Below, in pieces: positions 16,339 through 28,468 of a stretch of 40,698 bases of DNA (positions are counted from its first letter, which is position 1; every line of letters starts with the position of its first letter). This stretch comes from Paenibacillaceae bacterium ZCTH02-B3. GTDB lineage: Bacteria; Bacillota; Bacilli; Paenibacillales; Paenibacillaceae. The translations under genes were made by a program, and so were the position numbers. The notes under the pieces are model-generated. The model worked only from the letters and a program-made list of their open reading frames with translations. It had not been told where the DNA came from and did not search any database. The stretch covers positions 1 through 40,698 of the forward strand of contig LZRV01000027.1 in NCBI GenBank assembly GCA_002159065.1, in the 5' to 3' direction.

Positions 16339-17562
16339 TTGGGCGGCTGGGACGAACAAAAGGACGCGGCGTGGTCTTCGGCGGACGATAAGACCCGGGA
16401 AAGGGATGAAGCCCGTTGCGGTGAAACCGGGAGCGTCGGAGCCGGAGACGACCGGGCATGGGATGACGCGGAAACCGAAGACGTGGAAGCCGCCTGTGTT
16501 GATGAGGCCAGGAACGGCAACGCGGCAAGGGACGGCCGCGCGGCATGGGATGACGCGGCTTGGGACGATGACGCAGCCTGGGAGGACGACGTGGCCTGGG
16601 ACGGCGATGAGGCCGCTTCCGGGGACGAAGCAGGCGGCCTGATGTCTTGGACGGTGGAGCCCGCCGAAGCGGGCCTGCGGCTGGACCGATACGTGACGGA
16701 GCGCGCGGGCGCCGCAGGGATTTCCCGCACCCAGGTGCAGGAATGGATTCGCGCCGGGCGGGTGACCGTGAACGGCCGGACTTCCAAACCGAACGCCAAA
16801 ACGGCCCCGGGAGACGTCGTCGAGCTTCGCCTGCCACCGCCGGAACCGGCCGGGACGGAGCCCGAGCCGATACCGCTGGACATTGTCTACGAGGACGCCG
16901 ACCTCATCGTGGTCAACAAACCGCGGGGCATGGTGGTCCATCCCGCGGCGGGCCACCCGCGGGGCACGCTGGTCAATGCGCTGCTTTACCATTGCAAGGA
17001 TTTGTCGGGCATCGGCGGCGTGACGCGTCCCGGGATCGTGCACCGCATCGACCGGGACACGTCCGGCCTGCTCGTGGCGGCCAAAAACGACCTGGCCCAC
17101 GCTTCCCTGGCGGAACAGCTCAAGGCACATGCGGTGGAGCGACGGTATGTCGCTTTATGCCATGGAACCGTCCCGCATGACAGGGGGACCATCGACGCGC
17201 CGATCGGCCGGGACGAGCGCGACCGCAAGAAGTTCACGGTCACTTCGCGGGGCGGCAAGCGGGCGGTGACCCGTTTTCGCGTTCTGGAGCGGTTTCGGGA
17301 GCATACCCTGGTCGAGCTGGAACTCGAGACGGGGCGCACCCACCAGATCCGCGTGCACATGAGGTATATCGGCCATCCGCTGGTGGGCGATACGGTGTAC
17401 GGCAAGCGCGGCGCCGATTCGCTGGGCATCGCCGGCCAGGCGCTGCACGCCGGCGTGCTGGGATTCAGGCATCCCCGCACAGGCGAATGGATGACCTTCC
17501 GACGGCCGGTGCCTGAGGACATGGCGAGAGCGCTGGAACGGCTTCGCCGGGCAGAGGGGTAG
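16339..17562 (+). CDS. RluD-family 23S rRNA pseudouridine synthase (YlyB-like) with acidic Trp-rich N-terminal extension
   Basis: The conserved part begins near residue 102 (MSWTVEPAEAGLRLDRYV), has an S4 domain (TQVQEWIRAGRVTVNG), the N-terminal RluD strand VYEDADLIVVNKPRGMVVHPAAG, the catalytic motif HRIDRDTSG with Asp238, and ELETGRTHQIRVHMRYIGHPLVGD. Family members modify uridines in helix 69 of 23S rRNA. AAGGAGG (16324-16330) is placed 8 bases before TTG 16339, which adds about 100 residues rich in Asp, Glu, Ala and Trp. If translation instead began at ATG 16642 the protein would have normal length (about 306), but I see only a poor binding site there. It lies 20 bases after lspA. Confidence 0.9.
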   Translation: MGGWDEQKDAAWSSADDKTRERDEARCGETGSVGAGDDRAWDDAETEDVEAACVDEARNGNAARDGRAAWDDAAWDDDAAWEDDVAWDGDEAASGDEAGGLMSWTVEPAEAGLRLDRYVTERAGAAGISRTQVQEWIRAGRVTVNGRTSKPNAKTAPGDVVELRLPPPEPAGTEPEPIPLDIVYEDADLIVVNKPRGMVVHPAAGHPRGTLVNALLYHCKDLSGIGGVTRPGIVHRIDRDTSGLLVAAKNDLAHASLAEQLKAHAVERRYVALCHGTVPHDRGTIDAPIGRDERDRKKFTVTSRGGKRAVTRFRVLERFREHTLVELELETGRTHQIRVHMRYIGHPLVGDTVYGKRGADSLGIAGQALHAGVLGFRHPRTGEWMTFRRPVPEDMARALERLRRAEG

Positions 17563-17591
17563 GCCGTGCGGCGCAGGTGGCCGTGCGGTGA

Positions 17592-19963
<2,372 letters not shown>

Positions 19964-19968
19964 ATCGC

Positions 19969-21114
19969 ATGCAGGCCAGATTGCTGCTGGAAGACGGAAC
20001 GCTGTTTACGGGCCGCTCGTTCGGCGCCGAAGGCACCACTGTCGGCGAAGTGGTGTTCAACACGGGCATGACCGGTTACCAGGAGGCGCTGTCGGACCCG
20101 TCCTATTGCGGGCAAATCCTGACGATGACGTACCCGCTCATCGGCAACTACGGCGTCAACCGCGACGACTTTGAACGATTCCGTCCTTTCGTCGCCGGCT
20201 TCGTGGTGCGCCGGCACGAACCGGCGCCGAGCAACTGGCGCGCGCAGGTGCCGGTGGACGCGATGCTGAAAGAGTACGGCATCGTCGGCATCAGCGACAT
20301 CGACACGCGGATGCTCACCCGCATCCTGCGCCGGAGCGGCACCATGAAGGGGCTTCTCACGACGGAAGACGCGCCCGTCGAGGAGCTCATGGAACGCCTG
20401 CGGACGACGGAATTGCCGCGCGACCAGGTGGCGAGGACGTCGACCAGGGAGGTGCACGTCTGCCCGGGGGACGGCGAGCGCATCGTGCTCATCGACTACG
20501 GGTCGAAAAACGGCATCCTGCGCGAACTCCTCAGGCGCGGCTGCCACGTCATCGTCGTGCCCCACGACACCACCGCGGACGAGATCCTGCGCATGAATCC
20601 CGACGGCGTCCAGCTGTCCAACGGCCCCGGCGATCCGAAGGATGTGCCGTACGCCGTGGAAACGATCCGCAAGCTGCTTGGAAAGGTGCCGATCTTCGGC
20701 GTCTGTTTCGGCCACCAGCTGCTCGCGCTGGCTTGCGGCGCGGACACGGAGAAGCTCAAGTTCGGCCACCGCGGCGGCAACCACCCGGTGAAGGACCTGG
20801 AGACCGGCCGCTGCATCATTACGTCGCAAAACCACGGTTACGCGGTGAAGGCGGAATCCGTCGAAGGCACGGATCTCGTCATCACCCAGATCAACAACAA
20901 CGACAAGACCGTCGAAGGCCTGCGGCACCGCCGCTACCCGGCTTTTTCCGTACAGTACCATCCGGAAGCGACGCCGGGGCCGTACGATTCCAACAGCCTG
21001 TTTGACCGGTTCCTGGACATGATCCGCGAACACAAGCGCAACCATCCGGAACTTCCCCGTCAGGTTCAAATCGCTCAGGCCCGGGAAGGAGAACTGCAGC
21101 ATGCCAAAAAATAA
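19969..21114 (+). CDS. carA: Carbamoyl-phosphate synthase small (glutaminase) subunit
   Basis: Provides ammonia from glutamine for CarB. The 381-residue product has the N-terminal CPSase domain ([37 protein letters not shown]) and a class I glutamine amidotransferase domain with the nucleophile in [10 protein letters not shown] and the His-Glu pair in [13 protein letters not shown] 19969 has AAGGAG 8 bases upstream. It overlaps carB by 14 bases. Being in the pyr operon, it is expected to be the pyrimidine-controlled isozyme (pyrAA in B. subtilis); an arginine-specific copy cannot be excluded elsewhere. Confidence 0.98.
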   Translation: MQARLLLEDGTLFTGRSFGAEGTTVGEVVFNTGMTGYQEALSDPSYCGQILTMTYPLIGNYGVNRDDFERFRPFVAGFVVRRHEPAPSNWRAQVPVDAMLKEYGIVGISDIDTRMLTRILRRSGTMKGLLTTEDAPVEELMERLRTTELPRDQVARTSTREVHVCPGDGERIVLIDYGSKNGILRELLRRGCHVIVVPHDTTADEILRMNPDGVQLSNGPGDPKDVPYAVETIRKLLGKVPIFGVCFGHQLLALACGADTEKLKFGHRGGNHPVKDLETGRCIITSQNHGYAVKAESVEGTDLVITQINNNDKTVEGLRHRRYPAFSVQYHPEATPGPYDSNSLFDRFLDMIREHKRNHPELPRQVQIAQAREGELQHAKK

Positions 21115-24100
21115 GGACCTGAAAAAAATCCTCGTCATCGGCTCGGGGCCGATCGTGATCGGACAGGCGGCCGAATTCGACTACGCCGGCACACAGGCGT
21201 GCCAGGCCCTGAAGGAAGAAGGCATCGAGGTCGTCCTGATCAACAGCAACCCGGCAACGATCATGACCGACACGCACATGGCCGACCGGGTCTACATCGA
21301 GCCGATCACCCTCGATTTCGTGGCCCAGATCATCCGCCAGGAGCGCCCGGACGGCCTGCTTCCGACCCTGGGCGGCCAGACGGGCCTGAACATGGCGGTG
21401 GAACTGGCCCGCGCCGGCATTCTGGAGCAGGAAGGGGTGCGGCTGCTCGGCACCCAGCTGTCGGCCATTGAGCGCGCCGAGGACCGTGACCAGTTCCGCG
21501 CCCTGATGCGGGAGCTCGGCCAGCCGATCCCGGAGAGCACCATCGTGACCAGCGTGGAGGCGGCGGTGGCATTCGCGGAGGAAATCGGCTATCCGCTCAT
21601 CGTCCGGCCGGCCTATACCCTCGGCGGCACCGGCGGCGGCATCGCGACGAACGAGAAGGAACTTCGGGAAATCGTCGACAACGGCCTCCGCTACAGCCCC
21701 ATCGGCCAGTGCCTGATCGAGAAGTCCATCGCCGGCATGAAGGAAATCGAATACGAAGTGATGCGGGATTCGGCGGACAACTGCATCGTCGTCTGCAACA
21801 TGGAAAACGTCGACCCGGTCGGCATCCACACGGGCGACAGCATCGTCGTGGCGCCCAGCCAGACGCTGTCGGACCGGGAGTACCAGATGCTGCGCAAGGC
21901 GTCCATCGAGATCATCCGCGCCCTTAAAATCGAGGGAGGCTGCAACATCCAGTTCGCCCTTGATCCGTACAGCTACAAGTATTACGTGATCGAGGTCAAT
22001 CCGCGGGTCAGCCGTTCGTCCGCCCTGGCTTCCAAGGCGACGGGTTACCCGATTGCCAAGATGGCGGCCAAGATCGCCATCGGCTACACCCTGGACGAGA
22101 TCGTCAACCCGGTGACGGGGCGCACCTATGCTTGTTTCGAGCCGGCCATCGACTACGTGGTGACGAAAATTCCGCGCTGGCCCTTCGACAAGTTCACCAC
22201 CGCCAACCGGAGTCTGGGCACGCAGATGAAGGCGACGGGGGAAGTGATGGCCATCGGGCGCACCTTCGAGGAATCCCTGCAGAAGGCGGTCCGTTCCCTC
22301 GAAATCGGCGCGTACCGGCTCCGCCTGCCGGGCACGGAACTCCTGGACGAAGCGACGCTGCGGGAGCGGCTCGCCAAAGCGGACGACGAGCGCCTGTTCC
22401 TGGTGGCGGAGGCGTTCCGGCGGGGCTGGCGGCTCACCGAAGTGCAGGAGCTGACGAAGATCGACTGGTGGTTCCTGGACAAAATCGAGGGCCTGGTGGC
22501 CTTCGAGGACCAGATCCGGCGTGAACCCGTCCTTTCCGCCGACACTCTGCGCGAGGCGAAACGCCTGGGCTTCTCCGACCGCGCCGTGGCGGAATTGCGC
22601 CGCGAAGGAGGGGCGGAGGATCTCACCACGGAAAAAGAGGTGCGCGAATTCCGGCTGGCCCGCGGCATCCGTCCGGTCTACAAGATGGTGGACACCTGCG
22701 CGGCGGAATTCGAAGCGACAACGCCGTACTTCTATTCCACCTACGAGACCGAAAACGAAGTGCCGCCCGGCGACAAGCCGAAGGTGGTCGTGCTCGGCTC
22801 CGGCCCGATCCGCATCGGCCAGGGCATCGAGTTCGATTACTCCACGGTGCATGCCGTCTGGGCGATCCGGGAGGCCGGCTATGAGGCCATCGTCATCAAC
22901 AACAACCCGGAAACGGTGTCCACGGACTTCAACACATCCGACCGCCTCTACTTTGAACCGCTCTTCTTCGAGGACGTCCTGAACGTCATCGAACAGGAAC
23001 GGCCGGTGGGCGTCATCGTGCAGTTCGGCGGCCAGACGGCGATCAACCTGGCCGAACCGCTGGCGGCGGCGGGCGTCCGCATTCTCGGCACTTCGCTGGA
23101 AAGCATCGACGCGGCGGAAGACCGCAAAAAATTCGAGGCGCTCCTCAGGCGGCTCGGCATTCCCCAGCCGAAGGGAGCCACCGTCACCTCGGTGGATGAA
23201 GCGGTGGACACGGCCCGGTCTCTGGGCTACCCGGTGCTGGTCCGGCCGTCCTACGTCCTGGGCGGGCGCGCCATGGAAATCGTCTACTCCGACGAAGAAC
23301 TCCTGGAGTACATGCGGGAAGCGGTCCGCGCCCATTCCGAGCATCCGGTGCTCATCGACCGGTACATGTTCGGCAAGGAAATCGAAATCGACGCGGTGTG
23401 CGACGGCGAGACGGTGCTCATCCCGGGCATCATGGAGCACGTGGAACGCGCGGGCGTTCACTCCGGCGACTCCATCGCCGTGTATCCCCCGCAGACGCTG
23501 TCCGAGGATGTGAAGCGCCAGGCGGTGGACATGACGCTGCGGATCGCCCGGGAGCTGAAGGTGGTCGGTCTGGTGAACATCCAGTTCGTCGTCTGGCAGG
23601 ACCAGGTGTACGTCATCGAGGTCAACCCCCGGTCCTCCCGTACCGTGCCGTTCCTGAGCAAGGTGACCGGCGTGCCGATGGCGAAGCTGGCGATGCAGGC
23701 CATCCTCGGCGTCAAACTGGCTGACCTAGGATACAGGGACGGCCTGTGGCCGGAAGACGAGTTCGTCTCCGTCAAGGTTCCGGTGTTCTCCTTCGCCAAG
23801 CTGCGCCGCGTCGACCCGACGCTGACGCCGGAGATGAAGTCCACCGGCGAGGTGATGGGCCGCGACCGCCTGTTCGCCAAGGCGCTGTACAAGGGACTTC
23901 TCGGCTCCGGCATGAAGATTCCGGATTCCGGCGCCATCATCGCCACGGTGGCCGACAAGGACAAGGCGGAAGCGGTGGAAATCCTGCGCGGCTTCTACAA
24001 CCTCGGCTACAAGCTGGTCGCCACGGGCGGCACCGCCGACGCCCTGGAGCGGGCGGGGCTGCGCGTACAGCGGGTGAAGAAGCTGAGCGAAGGTTCGCCG

Positions 24101-24361
24101 AACATCGTGGACCTCATCCGCACCGGGCAGGCGCACATCGTGGTGAACACCCTGACGAGGGGCAGAACCCCCGAACGGGACGGCTTCCGCATCCGCCGCG
24201 AAGCGGTGGAGCACGGCATCGTGGTGCTCACTTCGCTGGACACCGCCCGGGCGCTGCTCAACATGCTGCAGGCCCTGCGCTTCTCCAGCGAGCCGATGCC
24301 GGCGTTTCACGAACCCTCGCCGACGGGCGCGGAGAAGGTGGGCGAGCCGACGGTCCGCTGA
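21101..24361 (+). CDS. carB: Carbamoyl-phosphate synthase large subunit
   Basis: Makes carbamoyl phosphate from bicarbonate, ammonia and two ATP. The 1086-residue product has the two homologous halves: the first starts [21 protein letters not shown], the second [20 protein letters not shown] near residue 560, each with an ATP-grasp domain ([32 protein letters not shown]) and YVIEVNPR motifs. The C-terminal MGS-like regulatory domain ([21 protein letters not shown]) should bind allosteric effectors. ATG 21101 lies inside carA, with AAGGAG 9 bases upstream. Length is as usual for the family. Confidence 0.98.
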   Translation: MPKNKDLKKILVIGSGPIVIGQAAEFDYAGTQACQALKEEGIEVVLINSNPATIMTDTHMADRVYIEPITLDFVAQIIRQERPDGLLPTLGGQTGLNMAVELARAGILEQEGVRLLGTQLSAIERAEDRDQFRALMRELGQPIPESTIVTSVEAAVAFAEEIGYPLIVRPAYTLGGTGGGIATNEKELREIVDNGLRYSPIGQCLIEKSIAGMKEIEYEVMRDSADNCIVVCNMENVDPVGIHTGDSIVVAPSQTLSDREYQMLRKASIEIIRALKIEGGCNIQFALDPYSYKYYVIEVNPRVSRSSALASKATGYPIAKMAAKIAIGYTLDEIVNPVTGRTYACFEPAIDYVVTKIPRWPFDKFTTANRSLGTQMKATGEVMAIGRTFEESLQKAVRSLEIGAYRLRLPGTELLDEATLRERLAKADDERLFLVAEAFRRGWRLTEVQELTKIDWWFLDKIEGLVAFEDQIRREPVLSADTLREAKRLGFSDRAVAELRREGGAEDLTTEKEVREFRLARGIRPVYKMVDTCAAEFEATTPYFYSTYETENEVPPGDKPKVVVLGSGPIRIGQGIEFDYSTVHAVWAIREAGYEAIVINNNPETVSTDFNTSDRLYFEPLFFEDVLNVIEQERPVGVIVQFGGQTAINLAEPLAAAGVRILGTSLESIDAAEDRKKFEALLRRLGIPQPKGATVTSVDEAVDTARSLGYPVLVRPSYVLGGRAMEIVYSDEELLEYMREAVRAHSEHPVLIDRYMFGKEIEIDAVCDGETVLIPGIMEHVERAGVHSGDSIAVYPPQTLSEDVKRQAVDMTLRIARELKVVGLVNIQFVVWQDQVYVIEVNPRSSRTVPFLSKVTGVPMAKLAMQAILGVKLADLGYRDGLWPEDEFVSVKVPVFSFAKLRRVDPTLTPEMKSTGEVMGRDRLFAKALYKGLLGSGMKIPDSGAIIATVADKDKAEAVEILRGFYNLGYKLVATGGTADALERAGLRVQRVKKLSEGSPNIVDLIRTGQAHIVVNTLTRGRTPERDGFRIRREAVEHGIVVLTSLDTARALLNMLQALRFSSEPMPAFHEPSPTGAEKVGEPTVR

Positions 24362-24406
24362 GGCGGTCCGCCGGCGTTTCCGCCGGAAAGGAGAGACCTG
24401 CGCGAC

Positions 24407-25138
24407 ATGAACGCAAGCGAAGCGGCCGCCAGGGTGATGGTGGCCCTGGACAAACCGGACGCGGCGGAGGCCCTGCGCGTGGCGGAAGCGCTGCGGCCTT
24501 TCGGCTGTTGGGTGAAAGTCGGCCTGGAACTTTTCTATGCCGTCGGACCGGATATCGTCCGGGAGTGTCGCCGGCTGGGATTCCGCATCTTCCTGGATCT
24601 CAAGCTGCACGACATCCCCAACCAGGTGAAAGGGGCGGCGCGCAGCCTCGCGCGGCTCGGCGTGGACATGATCAACGTGCACGCGGCCGGCGGCACGGAG
24701 ATGATGCGCGCGGCGGCGCAAGGAGCGGCGGAAGGCGCCGAGGCCGCCGGACGATCCGCCCCGCCGCTGATCGTCGCCGTGACCCAGCTGACCAGCACGA
24801 CCCGGGAGATGATGAACGGGGAAATCGGCATCCCGGGCGAGGTGGAAGACACCGTCTTGCGTTACGCCCGGCTGGCGAAAAAGGCCGGCCTGCACGGCGT
24901 CGTCGCTTCCCCGCTGGAGGCGGCGGCGATCAAGCGGGCGTTCGGCCGCGATTTTCTGGCGGTGACGCCCGGCATCCGCCCGGCGGGCCACGAGGCCGGG
25001 GACCAGCGCCGGATCGCCTCGCCCCTGGAAGCTTTGCGGGCGGGCGCGGATTTCCTGGTGGTGGGCAGGCCGGTCGCCGCCGCGCCCGATCCCGCCGCCG
25101 CCCTGGAACAAATCCTGAAGGAGATGACCGAGGCGTGA
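24407..25138 (+). CDS. pyrF: Orotidine-5'-phosphate decarboxylase
   Basis: Last step of UMP synthesis. The 243-residue TIM-barrel protein has VMVALDKPDA near the start, VKVGLELFYAVGP, the catalytic motif FLDLKLHDIPNQVKGA (Asp/Lys/Asp), MINVHAAGGTEMM, and the phosphate-binding end GADFLVVGRPVAAA. ATG 24407 has a GGAAAGGAGAG site about 12 bases upstream. It follows carB after 45 bases, without the pyrK and pyrD genes found at this point in B. subtilis, and overlaps pyrE by 4 bases. Confidence 0.97.
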   Translation: MNASEAAARVMVALDKPDAAEALRVAEALRPFGCWVKVGLELFYAVGPDIVRECRRLGFRIFLDLKLHDIPNQVKGAARSLARLGVDMINVHAAGGTEMMRAAAQGAAEGAEAAGRSAPPLIVAVTQLTSTTREMMNGEIGIPGEVEDTVLRYARLAKKAGLHGVVASPLEAAAIKRAFGRDFLAVTPGIRPAGHEAGDQRRIASPLEALRAGADFLVVGRPVAAAPDPAAALEQILKEMTEA

Positions 25139-25812
25139 GCGACCCGAACCTGGAAAGCATGCCGGCGCGCATCGCGGGCCGGCTCCTGGACATCGGCGCC
25201 GTCGTCCTGCGGCCGGACGAACCGTTCACCTGGACGAGCGGCATCCGTTCGCCCATCTATTGCGACAACCGGATGACCATTTCCTGCCCGGCCATCCGCG
25301 AGGAGATCGCCGAAGGCTTCGCGGCGCTGATCCGCCTTCACCATCCGGCGTGCGAGGTCGTGGCCGGCATCGCCACCGGCGGCATCCCCCACGCCGCCTG
25401 GGTGGCCCAGAAGCTGAACCTGCCGATGGTATACGTGCGCGGCAAGGCGAAGGAACACGGCAAAGGAAACCGGATCGAAGGGCGTCTTGCGGCCGGACAA
25501 AAGGTGGTGCTCATCGAGGACCTGGTCTCCACCGGGGGAAGTTCCCTGCAGGCTGCGCTCGCCGTCCGGGAAGAGGGAGCGGAGGTGCTCGGCGTGCTGG
25601 CCATTTTCACGTACCAATTTCCGGAGGCCGCGCGGTCGTTTGAAGAGGCGGGCATTCCGCTGCGGACGCTTACGGATTACGGGACGCTGATCGGCGAAGC
25701 GCGCCGGCGCGGCCACATCGGCGAGCGGGAGCTTGCCTTGCTGAAGGCATGGCGGGAAAATCCGCGGGAATGGGGCGGACACGCTCACGAGCTCCCACCG
25801 CAGGGTCAATAA
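25135..25812 (+). CDS. pyrE: Orotate phosphoribosyltransferase
   Basis: Transfers phosphoribose from PRPP to orotate. The 225-residue product has the orotate site region FTWTSGIRSPIYCDNRMTIS, the flexible loop YVRGKAKEHGKGNRIEG and the PRPP motif VVLIEDLVSTGGSSLQAA. The GTG at 25135 overlaps the pyrF TGA and has AAGGAG 11 bases upstream. It is the last gene of the operon; a long terminator-like hairpin lies about 100 bases downstream. Confidence 0.97.
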   Translation: MSDPNLESMPARIAGRLLDIGAVVLRPDEPFTWTSGIRSPIYCDNRMTISCPAIREEIAEGFAALIRLHHPACEVVAGIATGGIPHAAWVAQKLNLPMVYVRGKAKEHGKGNRIEGRLAAGQKVVLIEDLVSTGGSSLQAALAVREEGAEVLGVLAIFTYQFPEAARSFEEAGIPLRTLTDYGTLIGEARRRGHIGERELALLKAWRENPREWGGHAHELPPQGQ

Positions 25813-25911
25813 CGGCGTTTTCCCGAGAAACCACAGCATTTTGCGCAAATTGAAAAACCACCCTTTGAAAATGACCGGATGGAGATCAAGGCCGGCCGGA
25901 GAGTTGATATG

Positions 25912-25973
25912 CTCCCTTCAAAGCAGACACCTGAAACAGCAAAAATCAGGACTGCTTTGAGGGGAGTTTTTTT
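25912..25973 (+). terminator. Long terminator-like hairpin after pyrE
   Basis: Fifteen base pairs, one of them G-T, join 25912-25926 (CTCCCTTCAAAGCAG) and 25952-25966 (CTGCTTTGAGGGGAG). An inner CCTGA/TCAGG stem (25930-25934 with 25946-25950) lies in the loop, and seven T follow (25967-25973). The arms are longer than needed for a terminator. The rest of the 336-base gap (25813-26148) holds no gene I can support; the promoter and operator of the next operon are at its end. Confidence 0.8.
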
Positions 25974-26085
25974 GTGGGGAGAGAAGAAAATTTGCCAAAT
26001 ATGAATCCATGGAGCCGCCCGCCTGATGCTCCTCCTCGGTCTCCGGACGGAGGCGAAAACATCCCTCGGACCGTACCGCGACGGG

Positions 26086-26120
26086 ATTTCATTTTTTACA
26101 ATGTCTACCGTAAATGAAAT
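26086..26120 (+). promoter_or_regulatory. Candidate operator over the promoter of the ABC export operon
   Basis: An interrupted inverted repeat has outer arms ATTTCATTT (26086-26094) and AAATGAAAT (26112-26120) and inner arms TTTAC (26095-26099) and GTAAA (26110-26114). The stretch TACAAT (26097-26102) could be the -10, so a bound repressor would cover the promoter. No clear -35 is visible 17 bases upstream. No regulator gene is adjacent. Drug-export pairs of this kind are often controlled by TetR or PadR repressors, but the motif does not match one I can name. Confidence 0.45.
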
Positions 26121-26148
26121 TAGATGATACGAGGAAGGAGCAAAGCCC

Positions 26149-27078
26149 ATGCCCGTATTGGAAGTGCGCCGTCTTCGCAAAACCTTCGGCGCGGTGACGG
26201 CGGTGGCGGACATCAGCTTCGCGGTGGAACACGGCGAAGTGTTCACGATCATCGGTCCGAACGGGGCGGGAAAAACGACGACGCTGGAAATGATCGAAGG
26301 CCTTCTCGTTCCGGACGCCGGCGAGATTTCGTTCGGCGGCCTCACCTGGGAGCAGGACGCCCGTGCCATCCGGGAGATGATCGGCGTCCAGCCGCAATCC
26401 GGCGCACTGTTCGATTTGCTCACGGTGGAGGAGCATTTGCGCCTGTTCGCTTCTTTCTACCGGAAGTCGCGCCCCGTGGGGGAGATCCTCGAGATGATCA
26501 ATCTTCAGGATCACCGAAACAAAAGGGTCAAGGTGCTGTCCGGAGGTCAACGGCAACGGCTGGCCATCGGTCTCGCCATGATCAACGATCCGGACCTCAT
26601 TTTTCTCGACGAGCCGACGACCGGCCTGGACCCGCAGGCTCGCCTGAATATTTGGGATATCATTCTGAGGCTCAAGGAAATGGGCAAAACGACGATTCTG
26701 ACGACGCACTACATGGAGGAGGCGGAAAAGCTGAGCGATCGCGTCTGCATCGTGGACCAGGGAGCCGTCGTCGCCCTGGACACGCCGGCGGCCCTCATCG
26801 GCCGCCTGACGAAAGAACGGGAAATCCGCCTCGGTTTCGAAGACGGCGAAGCGGCCGCGCGGGAAGCGGAAGAACTGCTGCAGCGTCTGGGGAACGTCAC
26901 CCGGATGGAACGGGAAGCGGGACAGCTCCGCATCTGGACGGAAAGGCCCGAAGCCGCGCTGCATGGCCTGTTCGGCTTCACCCGGGAGCGGGGGTATCGG
27001 GTGGAGCGTCTTTCGATCCGGGAAATGAGCCTGGAAGACGTATTCATCGCCTTTACGGGCAAGGAATGGAGGGACTGA
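26149..27078 (+). CDS. ABC-2-type export ATPase (LnrL/YfiL-like)
   Basis: A 309-residue ABC ATPase with Walker A GPNGAGKT (residues 36-43), Q-loop region GVQPQSGALFDLLT, signature LSGGQRQR (130-137), Walker B LIFLDEPTTGLDP (from 150) and H-loop LTTHYMEEAE. The C-terminal 85 residues form the accessory domain typical of drug/lipid-export ATPases. ATG 26149 has AAGGAG 8 bases upstream. It is followed after one base by an ABC-2 permease, so the two form one exporter. The substrate is unknown; linearmycin/daunorubicin-type systems have this arrangement. Confidence 0.92.
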   Translation: MPVLEVRRLRKTFGAVTAVADISFAVEHGEVFTIIGPNGAGKTTTLEMIEGLLVPDAGEISFGGLTWEQDARAIREMIGVQPQSGALFDLLTVEEHLRLFASFYRKSRPVGEILEMINLQDHRNKRVKVLSGGQRQRLAIGLAMINDPDLIFLDEPTTGLDPQARLNIWDIILRLKEMGKTTILTTHYMEEAEKLSDRVCIVDQGAVVALDTPAALIGRLTKEREIRLGFEDGEAAAREAEELLQRLGNVTRMEREAGQLRIWTERPEAALHGLFGFTRERGYRVERLSIREMSLEDVFIAFTGKEWRD

Positions 27079-27079
27079 G

Positions 27080-28195
27080 ATGCTCGCGTGGAAACAGTTT
27101 CCCCAGATGTTTGCCGCCCATCTGAAAATCACGTTTCGGGAAAAAGCGGTCTGGTTCTGGAACATATTCTTTCCCGTCATCCTGATGGTGCTGTTCATGA
27201 TCGTTTTCGGCGGCAATGCGGGCGAGTTCAAGGCGCGGGTGGCGGTGGCCGACCCGCGGCCGGGCGAAGCGTCGGCGCAGCTGATGGATCAGCTCCGGCA
27301 ATTTCCCGGGCTGGAAATCCACGGCGAAGGAGCGGTGACCGCCGAAGAAGGCCGGAAGCTGGTGATGGACAAAAAGGTGTTCGCCCTTATCGAACTTCCT
27401 TCGGAGGAAAACCCCGCCGTCCGCCTCGTTGTCCACCGCGAGAACGAACGCAACATCACCGCCCGGGCTTTGGCCGGCATGCTCGAGCAATTCGTCCAGC
27501 AGGCAAACTACGCGGCCCTGGGAGCGGCTCCGGTGTTCAGCCTGGATATCGAGACGGTCGCCGCGGGCGGCGATGAGCTCAGGTTCCAGGATTACCTGAT
27601 GACCGGCATGATCGCCCTGTCGCTGGCGCAAAGCGGGTTGTTCGGCATGGTCGGCCTGGTGGAAATGCGGCGGAAAGGCGTGCTCCGGCGGCTGCGCATG
27701 ACGCCGGCCAGCATGGGGATGTTCGGCATCGCGGACATGGCCGTTAGGTTCGTGTTCGGCGTTGTGCAGATCATGCTGCTTGCGGCGGTGGGCGTGCTCG
27801 GTTTCGGCGCGAAACTTCAGCTCCACCTGGTCAGCCTGGCCGTCGCCTTTTTCGTCGGCGTTCTGGCGTTCAACGCCATCGGCTACCTGTTCTCCGCCGT
27901 GAGCAAGTCGCAGGAAGCCTACATGGCCATGGCCAACATCGCGTCCTTCCTGATGATGTTCATCAGCGGCGTGTTCATTCCCGTGGATACGCTCCCGGAA
28001 TGGCTCCAGCCGCTGTCGCGGGTGATGCCCCTGACCTATTTCGTCGACGGCATCCGCGATGGCATGGTGTACGCGCGGGGCATCGCGGACGCTTCGTTCT
28101 GGATTGCCGTTGCGGTGCTTGCGGCATGGGGCGTCCTGGCGTTCCTCATCGGGGCAAGGTTGTACAAAGCGAAATCGATCGCGGCGACACGCTGA
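27080..28195 (+). CDS. ABC-2-type permease, partner of the preceding ATPase
   Basis: The 371-residue product has one N-terminal membrane helix (about residues 22-45, AVWFWNIFFPVILMVLFMIVF), an extracytoplasmic region of about 120 residues, then five helices in the C-terminal half (about 170-365) with the ABC-2 block MRRKGVLRRLRMTPASMGMF and the loop FIPVDTLPEWLQPLSRVMPLTYFVDGIRD. This is the LnrM/N or YhgE-like drug-export topology. ATG 27080 is just after the ATPase stop with GGAGGG 6 bases upstream. The stop is followed by the tandem repeat region without an obvious plus-strand terminator until 28469. Confidence 0.9.
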   Translation: MLAWKQFPQMFAAHLKITFREKAVWFWNIFFPVILMVLFMIVFGGNAGEFKARVAVADPRPGEASAQLMDQLRQFPGLEIHGEGAVTAEEGRKLVMDKKVFALIELPSEENPAVRLVVHRENERNITARALAGMLEQFVQQANYAALGAAPVFSLDIETVAAGGDELRFQDYLMTGMIALSLAQSGLFGMVGLVEMRRKGVLRRLRMTPASMGMFGIADMAVRFVFGVVQIMLLAAVGVLGFGAKLQLHLVSLAVAFFVGVLAFNAIGYLFSAVSKSQEAYMAMANIASFLMMFISGVFIPVDTLPEWLQPLSRVMPLTYFVDGIRDGMVYARGIADASFWIAVAVLAAWGVLAFLIGARLYKAKSIAATR

Positions 28196-28246
28196 ACGGC
28201 GTGATCGACCGGGGCGGTCCGCTGAAAGGAGGCGCCGGCGAAGAGC

Positions 28247-28435
28247 AGAACCGCGCGAAGCGGCGGCGGCACACCTGCGGCGCCGGGGATGGGCATAGCC
28301 GTACGAAGCGACGGCTGCGCGCCGCGGCGTCGACGCGGACCATGACCGTGCGAATCGGCGACTGCGGACCGGCGGCGTGAACGGGAGCACGAACGTGCGA
28401 AGCCACGGCTGCAGGCCACGGCGTCGAATGGGAGC
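28247..28435. repeat. Four-unit tandem repeat, 47-bp period
   Basis: Units at 28247-28294 (48 bases), 28295-28341, 28342-28388 and 28389-28435 (47 each) align head to tail. Shared blocks are ACCGTGCGAAGC near the unit start, GGCTGC in the middle, and GGCGTCGAA then GGGAGC at the end. The preceding 47 bases (28200-28246) end GGCGAAGAGC and may be a worn fifth unit. The unit length is not a multiple of three, so it is not a protein repeat. There are no spacers, so it is not CRISPR. It fills most of the 330-base gap 28196-28525. Confidence 0.8.
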
Positions 28436-28468
28436 CCGACAGAACCGGTATTGCGCGGCGGGTATGGC

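Noticed and set aside
16331..16642. A 103-codon basic frame starting ATG 16331 and ending with TGATG at the internal ATG of the rluD-type gene, which could be a coupled small gene
   Set aside because: Its ATG directly abuts the AAGGAGG site with no spacing, whereas TTG 16339 has the right spacing. The product is repetitive and resembles nothing known. I keep it only as an alternative to the N-terminal extension.
28247..28435. CRISPR array
   Set aside because: The 47-bp units follow each other directly without spacers and are diverged; no cas genes are nearby.
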